NCBI RefSeq assembly: GCF_000973105.1
Contig: NC_015844.1
Span: 4,584,501-4,648,500, forward strand
Reading direction: 5' to 3'
Origin: Zobellia galactanivorans
GTDB lineage: Bacteria > Bacteroidota > Bacteroidia > Flavobacteriales > Flavobacteriaceae
Length of the DNA: 64,000 nt
Under the pieces are notes generated by a model. It did not search any database and had not been told where the DNA came from. It worked only from the letters and a program-made list of their open reading frames with translations. How positions within the stretch are numbered: the first letter of the stretch is position 1; each line of letters starts with the position of its first letter. The position numbers and the translations under genes were made by a program. Shown one piece after another: positions 19,603 to 27,201 of the stretch.

Positions 19603-20895
19603 ATGAAAAATACATTTTTGTCAAGAACGGTCTTTTGGGGTATCGTGCTTGTTTTTGTGGCAAGCTGTACCAAGGATGATGGGGTGGAACTCAATGAAAA
19701 CGGGGAAGTGATCCATCCGGAAAAAGGCGGGCAGATCGTATCGGGCGATCCGGAGCTGAACAATTTTATTATAGCCGCAAAAGATGAAACCATTTATACG
19801 GTCGACGCCCAAACCGGTGAAGAAACCGTAATTTATGCTTTTCCCGACCTTACGGACTTTGTGGGGCCATCGGATTATAACAACGGTACTATTTACGTAA
19901 CATCTGATGATAATTCAATAAATGCACTGAGCGTAGCCGATAGGCGTTTTTTATGGGATCGGTACATGCTGGAATTTAATTTTGGTAGCATGGGGGAGAC
20001 CCGGCCCATTTGCATCGATGGGGTCTGTTATGCCTCAGGGGGATCAGGGGTGGTAGTTGCCGTTGATGAAGCCACAGGAAATTTAAAATGGTACTATACC
20101 ACGGACCCCAATGGGAAATTGGACTATGTTTTAAACGTTAACAAGCCCCCCATAGTTTATGGGGATAAGGTCTATGTGTTTTCCAATAAGGGCTATTATT
20201 CCAATCTACCCGCCTACCTACACATTTTGGATAAGGAAACAGGGGGGCTTATACAAAAGCAAAAACTACCCTATGAACCATCGGGAGTCCCCGTATTTAT
20301 GGAAAACACCATGTACTTGCCGGCCAAAAACCTCTATGTTATAGATTTAGATACCTTGAACACCCTTTGGATGTTCGAAGCCAACGGTGTTGGAACCCCG
20401 TTTGTTTCGGGTGATAAATTGGTCGTAAGTGCCATACCGTACGGGCAGAGTATCGGTTCGGTGCTGTATTGTTTGGATAAAAACACCAAAAGTACTCTTT
20501 GGGAGGTAGAAACCGGGGCGAACAGTCTTTGGGCACCCTTGATTGTAGGGAACGTGGTCTTTAGCAATTACGATAAAGGCACAAATTTTCCGAGTGCAAC
20601 CAATGCAAAGCCTTTTGCCCTAGACCTGCGAAACGGGGAAGAATTATGGAAAAACGAAGATGTAAGTGTAGATTTTAGCCCGGTTTACGCAAACGGTATT
20701 TTGTTTACCCATGGACACGATATCCTACGTAACAAAAATGACGAGGACAGTGTGGGCCTGTTGGCCATGGATGCCAATACGGGCGAGACCTTATGGCTCA
20801 ACCCCTTGTTTAAATATGGTTCCCATATTGTGCCTTTGGTCGTAGCCGATAACGGGGTTTTTGGCCCTTCTTATTATCGCGGAAAGCAAAATTGA
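19603..20895 (+). CDS. PQQ-like beta-propeller lipoprotein, copy 1
   Basis: A 430-residue lipoprotein (VLVFVASC, Cys22) made almost wholly of PQQ/quinoprotein-like propeller blades. Repeat cores include AAKDETIYTVDAQTGEE, VAVDEATGNLKWYY and LLAMDANTGETLWLNP. No catalytic residues of quinoprotein dehydrogenases are evident, so a structural or binding role like that of BamB-type propellers is more likely. ATG directly follows the previous stop (TAAATG). A close paralogue lies at 21268; the two are nearly identical at both ends and diverged in the middle. Confidence 0.88.
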   Translation: MKNTFLSRTVFWGIVLVFVASCTKDDGVELNENGEVIHPEKGGQIVSGDPELNNFIIAAKDETIYTVDAQTGEETVIYAFPDLTDFVGPSDYNNGTIYVTSDDNSINALSVADRRFLWDRYMLEFNFGSMGETRPICIDGVCYASGGSGVVVAVDEATGNLKWYYTTDPNGKLDYVLNVNKPPIVYGDKVYVFSNKGYYSNLPAYLHILDKETGGLIQKQKLPYEPSGVPVFMENTMYLPAKNLYVIDLDTLNTLWMFEANGVGTPFVSGDKLVVSAIPYGQSIGSVLYCLDKNTKSTLWEVETGANSLWAPLIVGNVVFSNYDKGTNFPSATNAKPFALDLRNGEELWKNEDVSVDFSPVYANGILFTHGHDILRNKNDEDSVGLLAMDANTGETLWLNPLFKYGSHIVPLVVADNGVFGPSYYRGKQN

Positions 20896-20921
20896 TTTTT
20901 TAAGTTGATATGTTGCTAAGG

Positions 20922-20951
20922 GGCCGGCTTTATTGAGGTCGGACTTTTTTG
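20922..20951 (+). terminator. Terminator after PQQ copy 1
   Basis: An imperfect hairpin (GGCCGGC with GTCGGAC, 7 bp loop region) followed by a T6 run. It is homologous to the better-paired hairpin after copy 2. Confidence 0.55.
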
Positions 20952-20991
20952 TGGGTCCCTACGCGGTTTCTACGGGAAATCAGGGAGTAAA

Positions 20992-21046
20992 AAATACAAA
21001 AAAGGCGGTATTTCAAAAAATTCGGCCTTCCTATACCTTGCCATCA
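20992..21046. promoter_or_regulatory. Two-part regulatory element, copy B
   Basis: AAATAC-N10-GTATTT at 20992-21013 and ATACCTTGCCATCA at 21033-21046, with the same 10 and 19 bp spacing as copies A and C. It lies 56 bp before the ATG of a decayed gene (21103) and upstream of the second PQQ lipoprotein. Confidence 0.6.
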
Positions 21047-21102
21047 TATATTAATCGGGGTTTTCGAGAACACGGATACCCGAAATCATTACAAACAGAA
21101 TT

Positions 21103-21210
21103 ATGAAAAATCGTAAAAGTACTAGAGGTTGCAACAGTCGCATTCATCGGTTTTTCATCAATTATGGCAAAGCGCTCGCTATAACATCGTCGAAATAGGA
21201 CGTTCCGGTG
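21103..21210 (+). pseudogene. Remnant of a beta-barrel outer-membrane protein gene
   Basis: Bases 21103-21160 match the start of the intact gene at 22767: a signal peptide readable as VKVL, then VATVAFIGFSS, after small indels. Bases 21158-21210 then match 23042-23094 from the middle of that gene, so some 220 bp have been lost. The frame is broken. The remnant shows that a second copy of the beta-barrel gene once stood here, between the two PQQ lipoprotein genes. Confidence 0.75.
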
Positions 21211-21221
21211 ATGGACGGCAA

Positions 21222-21267
21222 GGGAAACACATCGCAGTCGGAGGTTTTTAATTTTAAAGTAGGATAA
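21222..21267 (+). repeat. Duplicated 3' end of the Fn3-like lipoprotein gene
   Basis: This stretch is the same as 19557-19602, the last codons and stop of the upstream lipoprotein gene, apart from its first bases. It marks the left boundary of a tandem duplication that carried the PQQ gene and the following beta-barrel gene. Confidence 0.85.
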
Positions 21268-22560
21268 ATGAAAAATACATTTTTGTCAAGAACGGTCTTT
21301 TGGGGTATCGTGCTTGTTTTTGTGGCAAGCTGTACCAAGGATGACGGGGTGGAACTCAATGAAGACGGGGAGGTGATCCATCCGGAAAAAGGTGGGCAGA
21401 TCGTATCGGGCGATCCGGAGCTGAACAATTTTCTTATAGCGGCAAATGATGAAAACCTTTATACCGTTGACGCCCAAACCGGTGAAGAAACCGAACTTTA
21501 TTCTTTCCCCTACCAAACCAAATACGTCTCGGTTCCACACTATGGAGCGGGTATGCTTTACGTGACGGCGAACGACAATTCCATTAATGCCATTGACGTG
21601 GGCGATAAAAATTTTATGTGGGAACAATTTATGTTGGAGTATCATTACAGCAGTTATGAGGTTACTTCGCCCATCTGCGTCGACGGCACCTGTTATGCCT
21701 CGGGCACCTCGGGAGTGGTAGTGGCCGTAGACCAAACAACAGGTAATATCAAATGGTATTATACCACTGAACTTTTTGGTGAACTTGACAATATATTGCA
21801 CAGCAACAGTACTCAAATATTGCATGAAGATAAGGTATACGTGTTTTCAGAAGAAAGTTTTTTGAGCGATTTACCTCCTTACATGCACATACTTGATAAG
21901 GAAACCGGCAACTTGATCCAAAAGATCAAATTGCCCTATGAATTGACAGGCACACCCTTGGTCGATGACGGTATACTGTATATGCCGGCCAAAAACCTAT
22001 ATGCCATAGACCTGAATACCCTTGACACTTTATGGAAGTTTGAGGCCAATGGTGTCGGCACACCATTTATATCGGGGGATAAGTTGGTCGTAAATGGCAT
22101 ACCTGCGGGACAAGGTATCACTTCCGCCCTTTATTGCATAGATTTAAATACCACGTCGGTAATATGGCAAAAAGATACGGGGGCCGATACACTGTGGAAT
22201 CCTATAATAGAGGAAAACGTTGTGTTCGGAAATTACGACAAAGGCTCCAGTTTTGCTGGGGCCACCAATGCCAAACCCTTTGCTTTGGACCTGCAAAATG
22301 GCGAGGAGTTATGGAACAACGAAGATGTAAGTGTAGATTTTAGCCCGGTTTACGCAAACGGTATTTTGTTTACCCATGGACACGATATCCTACGTAACAA
22401 AAACGACGAGGACAGTGTGGGTTTGTTGGCCATGGATGCCAATACGGGCGAGACCTTATGGCTCAACCCCTTATTTAGGTTTGGCTCCCATATCGTGCCT
22501 TTGGTCGTAGCCGATAACGGGGTTTTCGGCCCTTCTTATTATCGCGGAAAGCAAAATTGA
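21268..22560 (+). CDS. PQQ-like beta-propeller lipoprotein, copy 2
   Basis: A 430-residue paralogue of the gene at 19603, of the same length with the same lipobox (VFVASC, Cys22). About the first 60 and last 85 residues are nearly identical to copy 1, while residues about 65-345 differ at many positions yet keep the propeller repeats (VAVDQTTGNIKWYY, LDKETGNLIQKIKL). Such a pattern suggests either gene conversion at the ends or diversifying selection in the middle. It probably has the same location as copy 1, the periplasmic or outer face of the envelope, and perhaps a different ligand. Confidence 0.88.
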   Translation: MKNTFLSRTVFWGIVLVFVASCTKDDGVELNEDGEVIHPEKGGQIVSGDPELNNFLIAANDENLYTVDAQTGEETELYSFPYQTKYVSVPHYGAGMLYVTANDNSINAIDVGDKNFMWEQFMLEYHYSSYEVTSPICVDGTCYASGTSGVVVAVDQTTGNIKWYYTTELFGELDNILHSNSTQILHEDKVYVFSEESFLSDLPPYMHILDKETGNLIQKIKLPYELTGTPLVDDGILYMPAKNLYAIDLNTLDTLWKFEANGVGTPFISGDKLVVNGIPAGQGITSALYCIDLNTTSVIWQKDTGADTLWNPIIEENVVFGNYDKGSSFAGATNAKPFALDLQNGEELWNNEDVSVDFSPVYANGILFTHGHDILRNKNDEDSVGLLAMDANTGETLWLNPLFRFGSHIVPLVVADNGVFGPSYYRGKQN

Positions 22561-22586
22561 TTTTTTAAGTTGATGTATTGTTAGGG

Positions 22587-22616
22587 GTCCGGCTTTATTG
22601 AAGTCGGACTTTTTTG
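22587..22616 (+). terminator. Terminator after PQQ copy 2
   Basis: GTCCGGC (22587-22593) pairs with GTCGGAC (22603-22609) with one mismatch, followed by TTTTTT. Confidence 0.65.
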
Positions 22617-22656
22617 TAGGGCCCCACCCGGTTTCTACTGGAAATCAGGTAGAAAA

Positions 22657-22711
22657 AAATACAATAAAGGCGGTATTTCAAAAAATATGGCCTTCCTATA
22701 CCTTGCCATCA
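22657..22711. promoter_or_regulatory. Two-part regulatory element, copy C
   Basis: AAATAC-N10-GTATTT at 22657-22678 and ATACCTTGCCATCA at 22698-22711, spacing identical to copies A and B. It ends 55 bp before the ATG of the beta-barrel protein gene. Confidence 0.6.
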
Positions 22712-22766
22712 TAAATTAATCGGGGTTTTCGAGAACACGGACACCCGCAAACTTTAAAATGAAAAT

Positions 22767-23348
22767 ATGAAAAATTCAGTAAAAGTATTAGTCGTCTTAT
22801 TCATGGCGTTGGCAGGTGTTTCATCACAGGCCCAAATTTTTGGGATAGAGGCCGGGCTAGGCTTGAGCAGTGCCGTTTCGCCCGATACCTATGTGAACGA
22901 TTTGTATGGTCGGACTTTGGGCGTCAAATTGGGAGGAACCATTGAATTTGATGTTACCGATGACCTCTATTTGGGCTCCGGGTTGATGTTTGCCAAAAAG
23001 GGGGCATCCACTACGGAAGACAATCTGAACATGTACTACCTTCAATTGCCGTTAAGCGCCCGATACAACATTTTTGAAATAGGAGGTTCCGGTGCCTTCT
23101 ACGCCGCCTCTGGCTTTTACCTAGCTACGGCACTATCGGCCAAACAAGGGAACACTACCTACAAGATCGGAACGGATGTAAAGGGATTTGATTTTGGTTT
23201 GAACGTTGGATTGGGGGTTCTTTTCAACGATCAAATTCAATTGGGCCTATCGTACGAAGGCGGGTTTTTAGATTTTTCGGGTAATGAAAAAAACGTTTTG
23301 AAAAATACAGCCCTATTGGTGACTTTCGGGTACAAATTTGGTATGTAG
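22767..23348 (+). CDS. Outer-membrane beta-barrel protein (porin-family fold)
   Basis: A 193-residue exported protein with a clear signal peptide (VLVVLFMALAGVSSQAQ). The mature part is a small eight-strand-type beta-barrel: alternating amphipathic strands such as LGVKLGGTIEFDVTDDLYLG and LGLSYEGGFLDF, with a terminal strand ending in aromatic/hydrophobic YKFGM. It matches the generic Bacteroidota 'outer membrane beta-barrel' family. Function is unknown. It follows regulatory element copy C and ends at a strong terminator, so it closes the putative regulon starting at 14552. Confidence 0.88.
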   Translation: MKNSVKVLVVLFMALAGVSSQAQIFGIEAGLGLSSAVSPDTYVNDLYGRTLGVKLGGTIEFDVTDDLYLGSGLMFAKKGASTTEDNLNMYYLQLPLSARYNIFEIGGSGAFYAASGFYLATALSAKQGNTTYKIGTDVKGFDFGLNVGLGVLFNDQIQLGLSYEGGFLDFSGNEKNVLKNTALLVTFGYKFGM

Positions 23349-23395
23349 CTTATTCGAAAATAACCTGATCTTTCTAACATAGGTTTGTTTGTGTC

Positions 23396-23431
23396 AAAAA
23401 GGCGCTGTAGCAATACAGGGCCTTTTTTTAT
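23396..23431 (+). terminator. Rho-independent terminator
   Basis: GGC-CTGTA (23401-23409) pairs with TACAG-GCC (23414-23422), preceded by an A run and followed by seven T. Confidence 0.75.
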
Positions 23432-23672
23432 TTTCTATGATCACATTTATTTTTAGCCTACACGACGCCGACTCACATTCTGCGGACTACGATATTTTTT
23501 ATATTTTTCCTATGGAATAGGAACTTGTATTTATAAACGGTTTAGTGTTAATTTAAAAAATGGAAAAATAGGGCATTCCATTTCGAATAACCATAATCTT
23601 TGGCCCGACATAGAATTAGAAAAACGCCCACAACAGCACTACGTGTAACGCCACAAAAAAAGATAGATTTAA
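23432..23672. other. Intergenic region with a 7-bp inverted repeat
   Basis: No gene is supported. TTCCTAT-GGA-ATAGGAA at 23507-23523 is a perfect inverted repeat that could be a regulator site for the following gene. The rest is AT-rich. Confidence 0.35.
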
Positions 23673-24101
23673 ATGCCCAGTCGTAAAACATTACAGAGCG
23701 TTTCACATAATTTTGGACGTTCATTTACCAGCTTGGTCAATTATGTGGAAACCGACTATTTTCTCGATCTTTTGTTGAAAAAAATGCGCCAAACCGGACA
23801 AGACCGTCTTGACATTGATATTTTAAAAAACGAGGCCACACCAAAAGAATTGATTACCACTGAAATTGAAGCTGCCATACGAAGCTGGAACGACTGGTTT
23901 CCCGAATTGGTCAAGCATAGCGGCTCGTCAATGGACTTTGTCAAATCCGCAAAAATGACCCTGTGCTTTGATTTGAACGCCAGCCGGCCTTATCCGAAGG
24001 ATACCCGGTTTACCGAAACTCCCTTTGCCTGTACCGTAACAATCAGGGACGACAGGGGAAGGGAATACCAACATGGGCATAAGGATTTTGTGCTTTGCTG
24101 A
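23673..24101 (+). CDS. Hypothetical protein, 142 aa
   Basis: No family recognised. A soluble protein without signal or membrane segment. It has a basic N-terminus (MPSRKTLQSV), a helical middle (YFLDLLLKKMRQTGQDRLDI) and a C-terminal beta part ending FACTVTIRDDRGREYQHGHK. Codon use resembles that of clearly real neighbours. It stands alone between a terminator and a lipoprotein gene. Confidence 0.65.
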   Translation: MPSRKTLQSVSHNFGRSFTSLVNYVETDYFLDLLLKKMRQTGQDRLDIDILKNEATPKELITTEIEAAIRSWNDWFPELVKHSGSSMDFVKSAKMTLCFDLNASRPYPKDTRFTETPFACTVTIRDDRGREYQHGHKDFVLC

Positions 24102-24270
24102 ACCTAGAATGCTGTATCCCGACTAACAACACAAACCATTGTACCCTCTAAGCGGAACAATAAAACACCTACAAGTCCCTTGGGTTAGTGTTTTATTTTA
24201 TATATCGCTAATTATCAGTAATTTAATAACGACAATCCTATTCTGTTATTTACAATTAAAACAAACCGGT

Positions 24271-24759
24271 ATGAAAAGCCTAAAATTACTATCCGCGCTA
24301 TTGATCCTAATTCCATGTATAATCATTGGATGCCAAAGTGACAAAAAGCCCCTACCTCTTGCAAAAACATCCGACGCTGAGCTAACGGCGCTAATAACTA
24401 AACAGGTAGACAGCCTTTACGCTGTCTATGAACGGTTCGATTACGATTGGATAGAATTTTACGCGGACAATTACGTAGCTATTTACCCAGATGGCCCTAT
24501 TCAGAATTTGACAAAAGATTCTTTAATAACTCATTGGGAACGGATCTACGAAAAATACGATGTACAGCTCGTCCATCGGGGAAGGCCCACAATTATACCC
24601 TCGGAAGATATGGCCATATCCTACAACACCTTTAATGAGATTTTTATTAATAAGGAAAGTTCGGATACCATTAAAAATACGGGAACCTACATTGTCAATT
24701 GGAAAAGACAGGCAGATGATTCTTGGAAGATAGTATTTGAAACCTTGCAAAATCATTAA
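24271..24759 (+). CDS. NTF2-like (DUF4440/SnoaL-type) lipoprotein
   Basis: 162 residues from the ATG chosen because it begins a clean lipoprotein signal (LLILIPCIIIGC, Cys21). The frame extends upstream to 24139, but that part is not signal-like. The mature domain has the cone-shaped NTF2-like pattern: a long first helix (DAELTALITKQVDSLYAVYE), DWIEFYADNYVAIYPDGP, and final strands YIVNWKRQADDSWKIVFET. Small-molecule binding or a catalytic role is unknown. The last roughly 110 bp recur as a fragment at 32811-32923. Confidence 0.75.
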   Translation: MKSLKLLSALLILIPCIIIGCQSDKKPLPLAKTSDAELTALITKQVDSLYAVYERFDYDWIEFYADNYVAIYPDGPIQNLTKDSLITHWERIYEKYDVQLVHRGRPTIIPSEDMAISYNTFNEIFINKESSDTIKNTGTYIVNWKRQADDSWKIVFETLQNH

Positions 24760-24890
24760 AAGAGGCATATAACATAGGCTGAACAAAAAAACAACCTTAG
24801 TTGATAATAAGTTAATAACTAACGAATTATTCGATATCAATATTTCCTATTGTTTTTTATTTTAGCATCAATATTTTAAATACTTAGGAA

Positions 24891-25097
24891 ATGAAAATAG
24901 CTGACCTTTCAATCGCCGATTGCAAATCCGCGATTGATTTTATTGAAGAACTTAAGAACAACCGATTGGAATTGCTAAAAACGCAGGATTTGGATTCAAA
25001 CAAAGATGATACGATTAAATCTCTGCACGAATTACAATATAACATACGTAATTCTTTATTCAAGCGCTTAATGAAGATGCGGACAAAATTAGAATAG
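24891..25097 (+). CDS. Possible small hypothetical protein, 68 aa
   Basis: A short, mostly helical, charged ORF (FIEELKNNRLELLKTQDL). There are no recognised domains. The ATG follows an AGGA-like stretch at about 24885. Codon use is compatible with a real gene of the AT-rich island, but the length gives weak support. Confidence 0.4.
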   Translation: MKIADLSIADCKSAIDFIEELKNNRLELLKTQDLDSNKDDTIKSLHELQYNIRNSLFKRLMKMRTKLE

Positions 25098-25207
25098 ACA
25101 TTAAACGTGGAAAGAAAACTGCTCCCAACAAAGCTAGCCCTTGCACAAGCCGTAATGATGAAAACAACACCCTGTAAATCCCCCACTTCTACAGGCCCAG
25201 TGCTGCG

Positions 25208-25415
25208 CTTTGAAGGGGGTGCCTGAAGGGCGGGGGATGTTTAAGAACACCGGCTACAGTCCCTCTTCTCCCGAACAAAAAACCACTTTATTTTTAAGGG
25301 ATTACGCTTTTATGTAAGAACAGAATTGTAAGAATTTTTATATTCGTGTGGGTTTAAGTAGTTGAATATGTTGCTTTTAAGCCCGAATTATATGTGGAAT
25401 TGTACGCATATGCAG
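25208..25415. repeat. Direct repeat R1 (left of TA module)
   Basis: About 200 bp that recurs at 26888-27102 with most positions identical and an offset of exactly 1680 bp over most of its length. Shared landmarks are GATGTTTAAGAACACC, CTACAGTCCCTCTTCTCCCG, GGATTACGCTTTT and TATTCGTGTGGGTTTAAGT. It contains no gene. The pair brackets the acetyltransferase toxin-antitoxin module and one membrane-protein gene. Confidence 0.85.
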
Positions 25416-25445
25416 TTGTTGGCAACAAACATAAATAATTTTTTT

Positions 25446-25469
25446 GTACGGTAATATTCCGTACATTTG
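25446..25469 (+). promoter_or_regulatory. Promoter/operator of the toxin-antitoxin operon
   Basis: GTACGG (25446-25451) and CCGTAC (25459-25464) form an inverted repeat with a 7 bp spacer. It overlaps TACATTTG (25462-25469), which fits the Bacteroidota -7 consensus TAnnTTTG, 4 bp before the antitoxin ATG at 25474. The overlap of operator and -7 box fits autorepression by the antitoxin. Confidence 0.55.
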
Positions 25470-25473
25470 TGTC

Positions 25474-25785
25474 ATGAGTACAAAAGTTGCAAGATTCGAT
25501 ACCCGATGGACTGAGGAACAAAAGAGTTTGTTCGAACGTGCATCAAAATTAGGTGGTTTTCGCTCCCTTTCTGAGTTTGTGTTTTTCGCAGTACAACAGC
25601 GTGCTGAGGAGATTATTGAAAAACATGAGCAAATTATCTCTACAAAAAGAGATCAAGAAATATTTGCAAATGCCCTAATGAATCCTCCTGCTCCTAATTC
25701 CAAACTTAAGAAAGCTGCTAAAAGATATCTTGACATAATTGAACCAGATGGGTTACAAAACAGGGCCTCTACAGTCAAATCATGA
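25474..25785 (+). CDS. DUF1778/TacA-like antitoxin
   Basis: 103 residues from the ATG at 25474. The upstream in-frame ATG (25444) would place the -7 box inside the gene. The N-terminal ribbon-helix-helix is visible (TKVARFDTRWTEEQKSLFER, then SLSEFVFFAVQQRAEEII). The C-terminal tail should wrap the toxin (IFANALMNPPAPNSKL resembles the family's FxxALxxPPxP segment). It represses its own promoter in known systems. It overlaps the toxin gene by 38 bp. Confidence 0.88.
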   Translation: MSTKVARFDTRWTEEQKSLFERASKLGGFRSLSEFVFFAVQQRAEEIIEKHEQIISTKRDQEIFANALMNPPAPNSKLKKAAKRYLDIIEPDGLQNRASTVKS

Positions 25786-26251
25786 TAGAGGTAATTTTGA
25801 CTGTGGCTATGATTTATTAGATAATTATCTAAAAAAGCAAGCTAGTCAAGATATAAAAAGAAACCTATCGATATGTTTTGTTTTATCAGACGAATCAGAT
25901 ATCGTAAAAGGTTATTATACACTTTCAAATGCATCAATTAAGCGAAATTTACTTCCAGAGGCCGTAACAAAGCGACTCCCTAAAAGCTACAATGAATTAC
26001 CTGTTACTCTGCTCGGCAGACTTGCAATAGATACCACGATAAAAGGAAACGGATTCGGAGAATTGATGTTAATTGATGCACTAAAGCGAGCATTTGATGT
26101 CTCTCAGGATATCATTGGTTCAATTGCAGTAATTGTGGATCCCATTGACGATAAAGCTAAAAGGTTCTATTTAAAATATGGCTTTATTGATCTACCTGAT
26201 TGTGGTAAAATGTTCCTTCCTATGAAAACAATAGGACAGTTATTTAAATAA
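25748..26251 (+). CDS. GNAT acetyltransferase toxin (TacT/AtaT-like)
   Basis: 167 residues from ATG 25748; a TTG at 25739 is the alternative. The GNAT fold is visible: motif A with the acetyl-CoA loop (LLGRLAIDTTIKGNGFGELM) and a C-terminal YLKYGFIDL containing the conserved aromatic residue. Family members acetylate the amino acid on charged tRNAs and so block translation; the pairing with a DUF1778 antitoxin identifies the type II module. Its exact tRNA target is unknown. Confidence 0.88.
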   Translation: MGYKTGPLQSNHDRGNFDCGYDLLDNYLKKQASQDIKRNLSICFVLSDESDIVKGYYTLSNASIKRNLLPEAVTKRLPKSYNELPVTLLGRLAIDTTIKGNGFGELMLIDALKRAFDVSQDIIGSIAVIVDPIDDKAKRFYLKYGFIDLPDCGKMFLPMKTIGQLFK

Positions 26252-26315
26252 AAAGCCAATTGCCAACAAAAGTAACCCTTACACAAACTATTCTTTTATA
26301 AGTTATTTACGTTTT

Positions 26316-26867
26316 ATGGAGATAATGGACATTAACGATATAACCAGAAAGGTCAACCTGTTTTTTAAAAAAAGGTTCAAAACAAAATTCCTGCTTTTGG
26401 TTTCGGGGCCATTATTGGCAAGTCTTGTATTTTTAACCGATTATTTTATCCTCCCAGAAAGGCAAATAACCGATGTTCTCGCTTACGGTGAGAATGTAAG
26501 GATACCCCAAAGTGCCGGGGGAACATCGGTGAGGACCAGTAAAAGCTTGGGGTATAAATACATTACCGCGACCAACCTCAAATTTTCCACGCTCGGAACG
26601 CCCATAAGGTCATCTGAGGTAACATTGACGGTAACTCCACTTCTTAAGACGGTAAAAACAGTGGATACCTCAAAAAAGACGATACCATTGGCTTCGGGTT
26701 TTAACGGATTGAATCAGGTGTTGTTGATTTTATGTACCAGCGTGATCCTTGTTTCAATTTTATATGTTTTTTTAAGCAAAACGATTACCGAAAATGCCAG
26801 GCTTAACTTAGTTTTTTGCAATATGTTCTTGCTGGCCATATGGACGTATGCCCTGCTTTTATATTGA
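26316..26867 (+). CDS. Hypothetical membrane protein, 183 aa
   Basis: No family recognised. One hydrophobic segment lies near residues 25-45 (FLLLVSGPLLASLVFLTDYF). A soluble, beta-rich loop of about 85 residues follows, then two segments at about 133-152 and 163-182 (VLLILCTSVILVSILYVFL; LVFCNMFLLAIWTYALLLY). ATG 26316 is chosen; an internal ATG is 9 bp later. The gene lies inside the block bracketed by the two 200 bp direct repeats. Confidence 0.65.
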   Translation: MEIMDINDITRKVNLFFKKRFKTKFLLLVSGPLLASLVFLTDYFILPERQITDVLAYGENVRIPQSAGGTSVRTSKSLGYKYITATNLKFSTLGTPIRSSEVTLTVTPLLKTVKTVDTSKKTIPLASGFNGLNQVLLILCTSVILVSILYVFLSKTITENARLNLVFCNMFLLAIWTYALLLY

Positions 26868-26887
26868 TCGTATAACGTGCAGTTTAG

Positions 26888-27102
26888 CCCCTTTGAAGGG
26901 GGGCGAAGGGTAGGGGATGTTTAAGAACACCAGCTACAGTCCCTCTTCTCCCGAATACAAAACCACTTCATTTTAATAGGATTACGCTTTTCTGTAAGAC
27001 CGGAATTGTAAGAATTTTTGTATTCGTGTGGGTTTAAGTGGTTGAAAATATTGCTTTTATACCCGAATAAAAAGGTATATGTGTAATTGTACACCTCTAT
27101 GT
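26888..27102. repeat. Direct repeat R2 (right of TA module)
   Basis: Second copy of the element described at 25208-25415, in the same orientation. Differences are mainly single substitutions plus a 7 bp insertion near the right end (ATAAAAAGG). It lies about 100 bp upstream of the Hcp-peptidase gene. Confidence 0.85.
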
Positions 27103-27201
27103 ACGTTCTAAACCGTTTACAGATAAACAACCTAATATCATAAGAATTTTCTTATACTAACGTTGTTCAAATAATGATTAAAAGAATAAAAAGAATATGA
27201 A

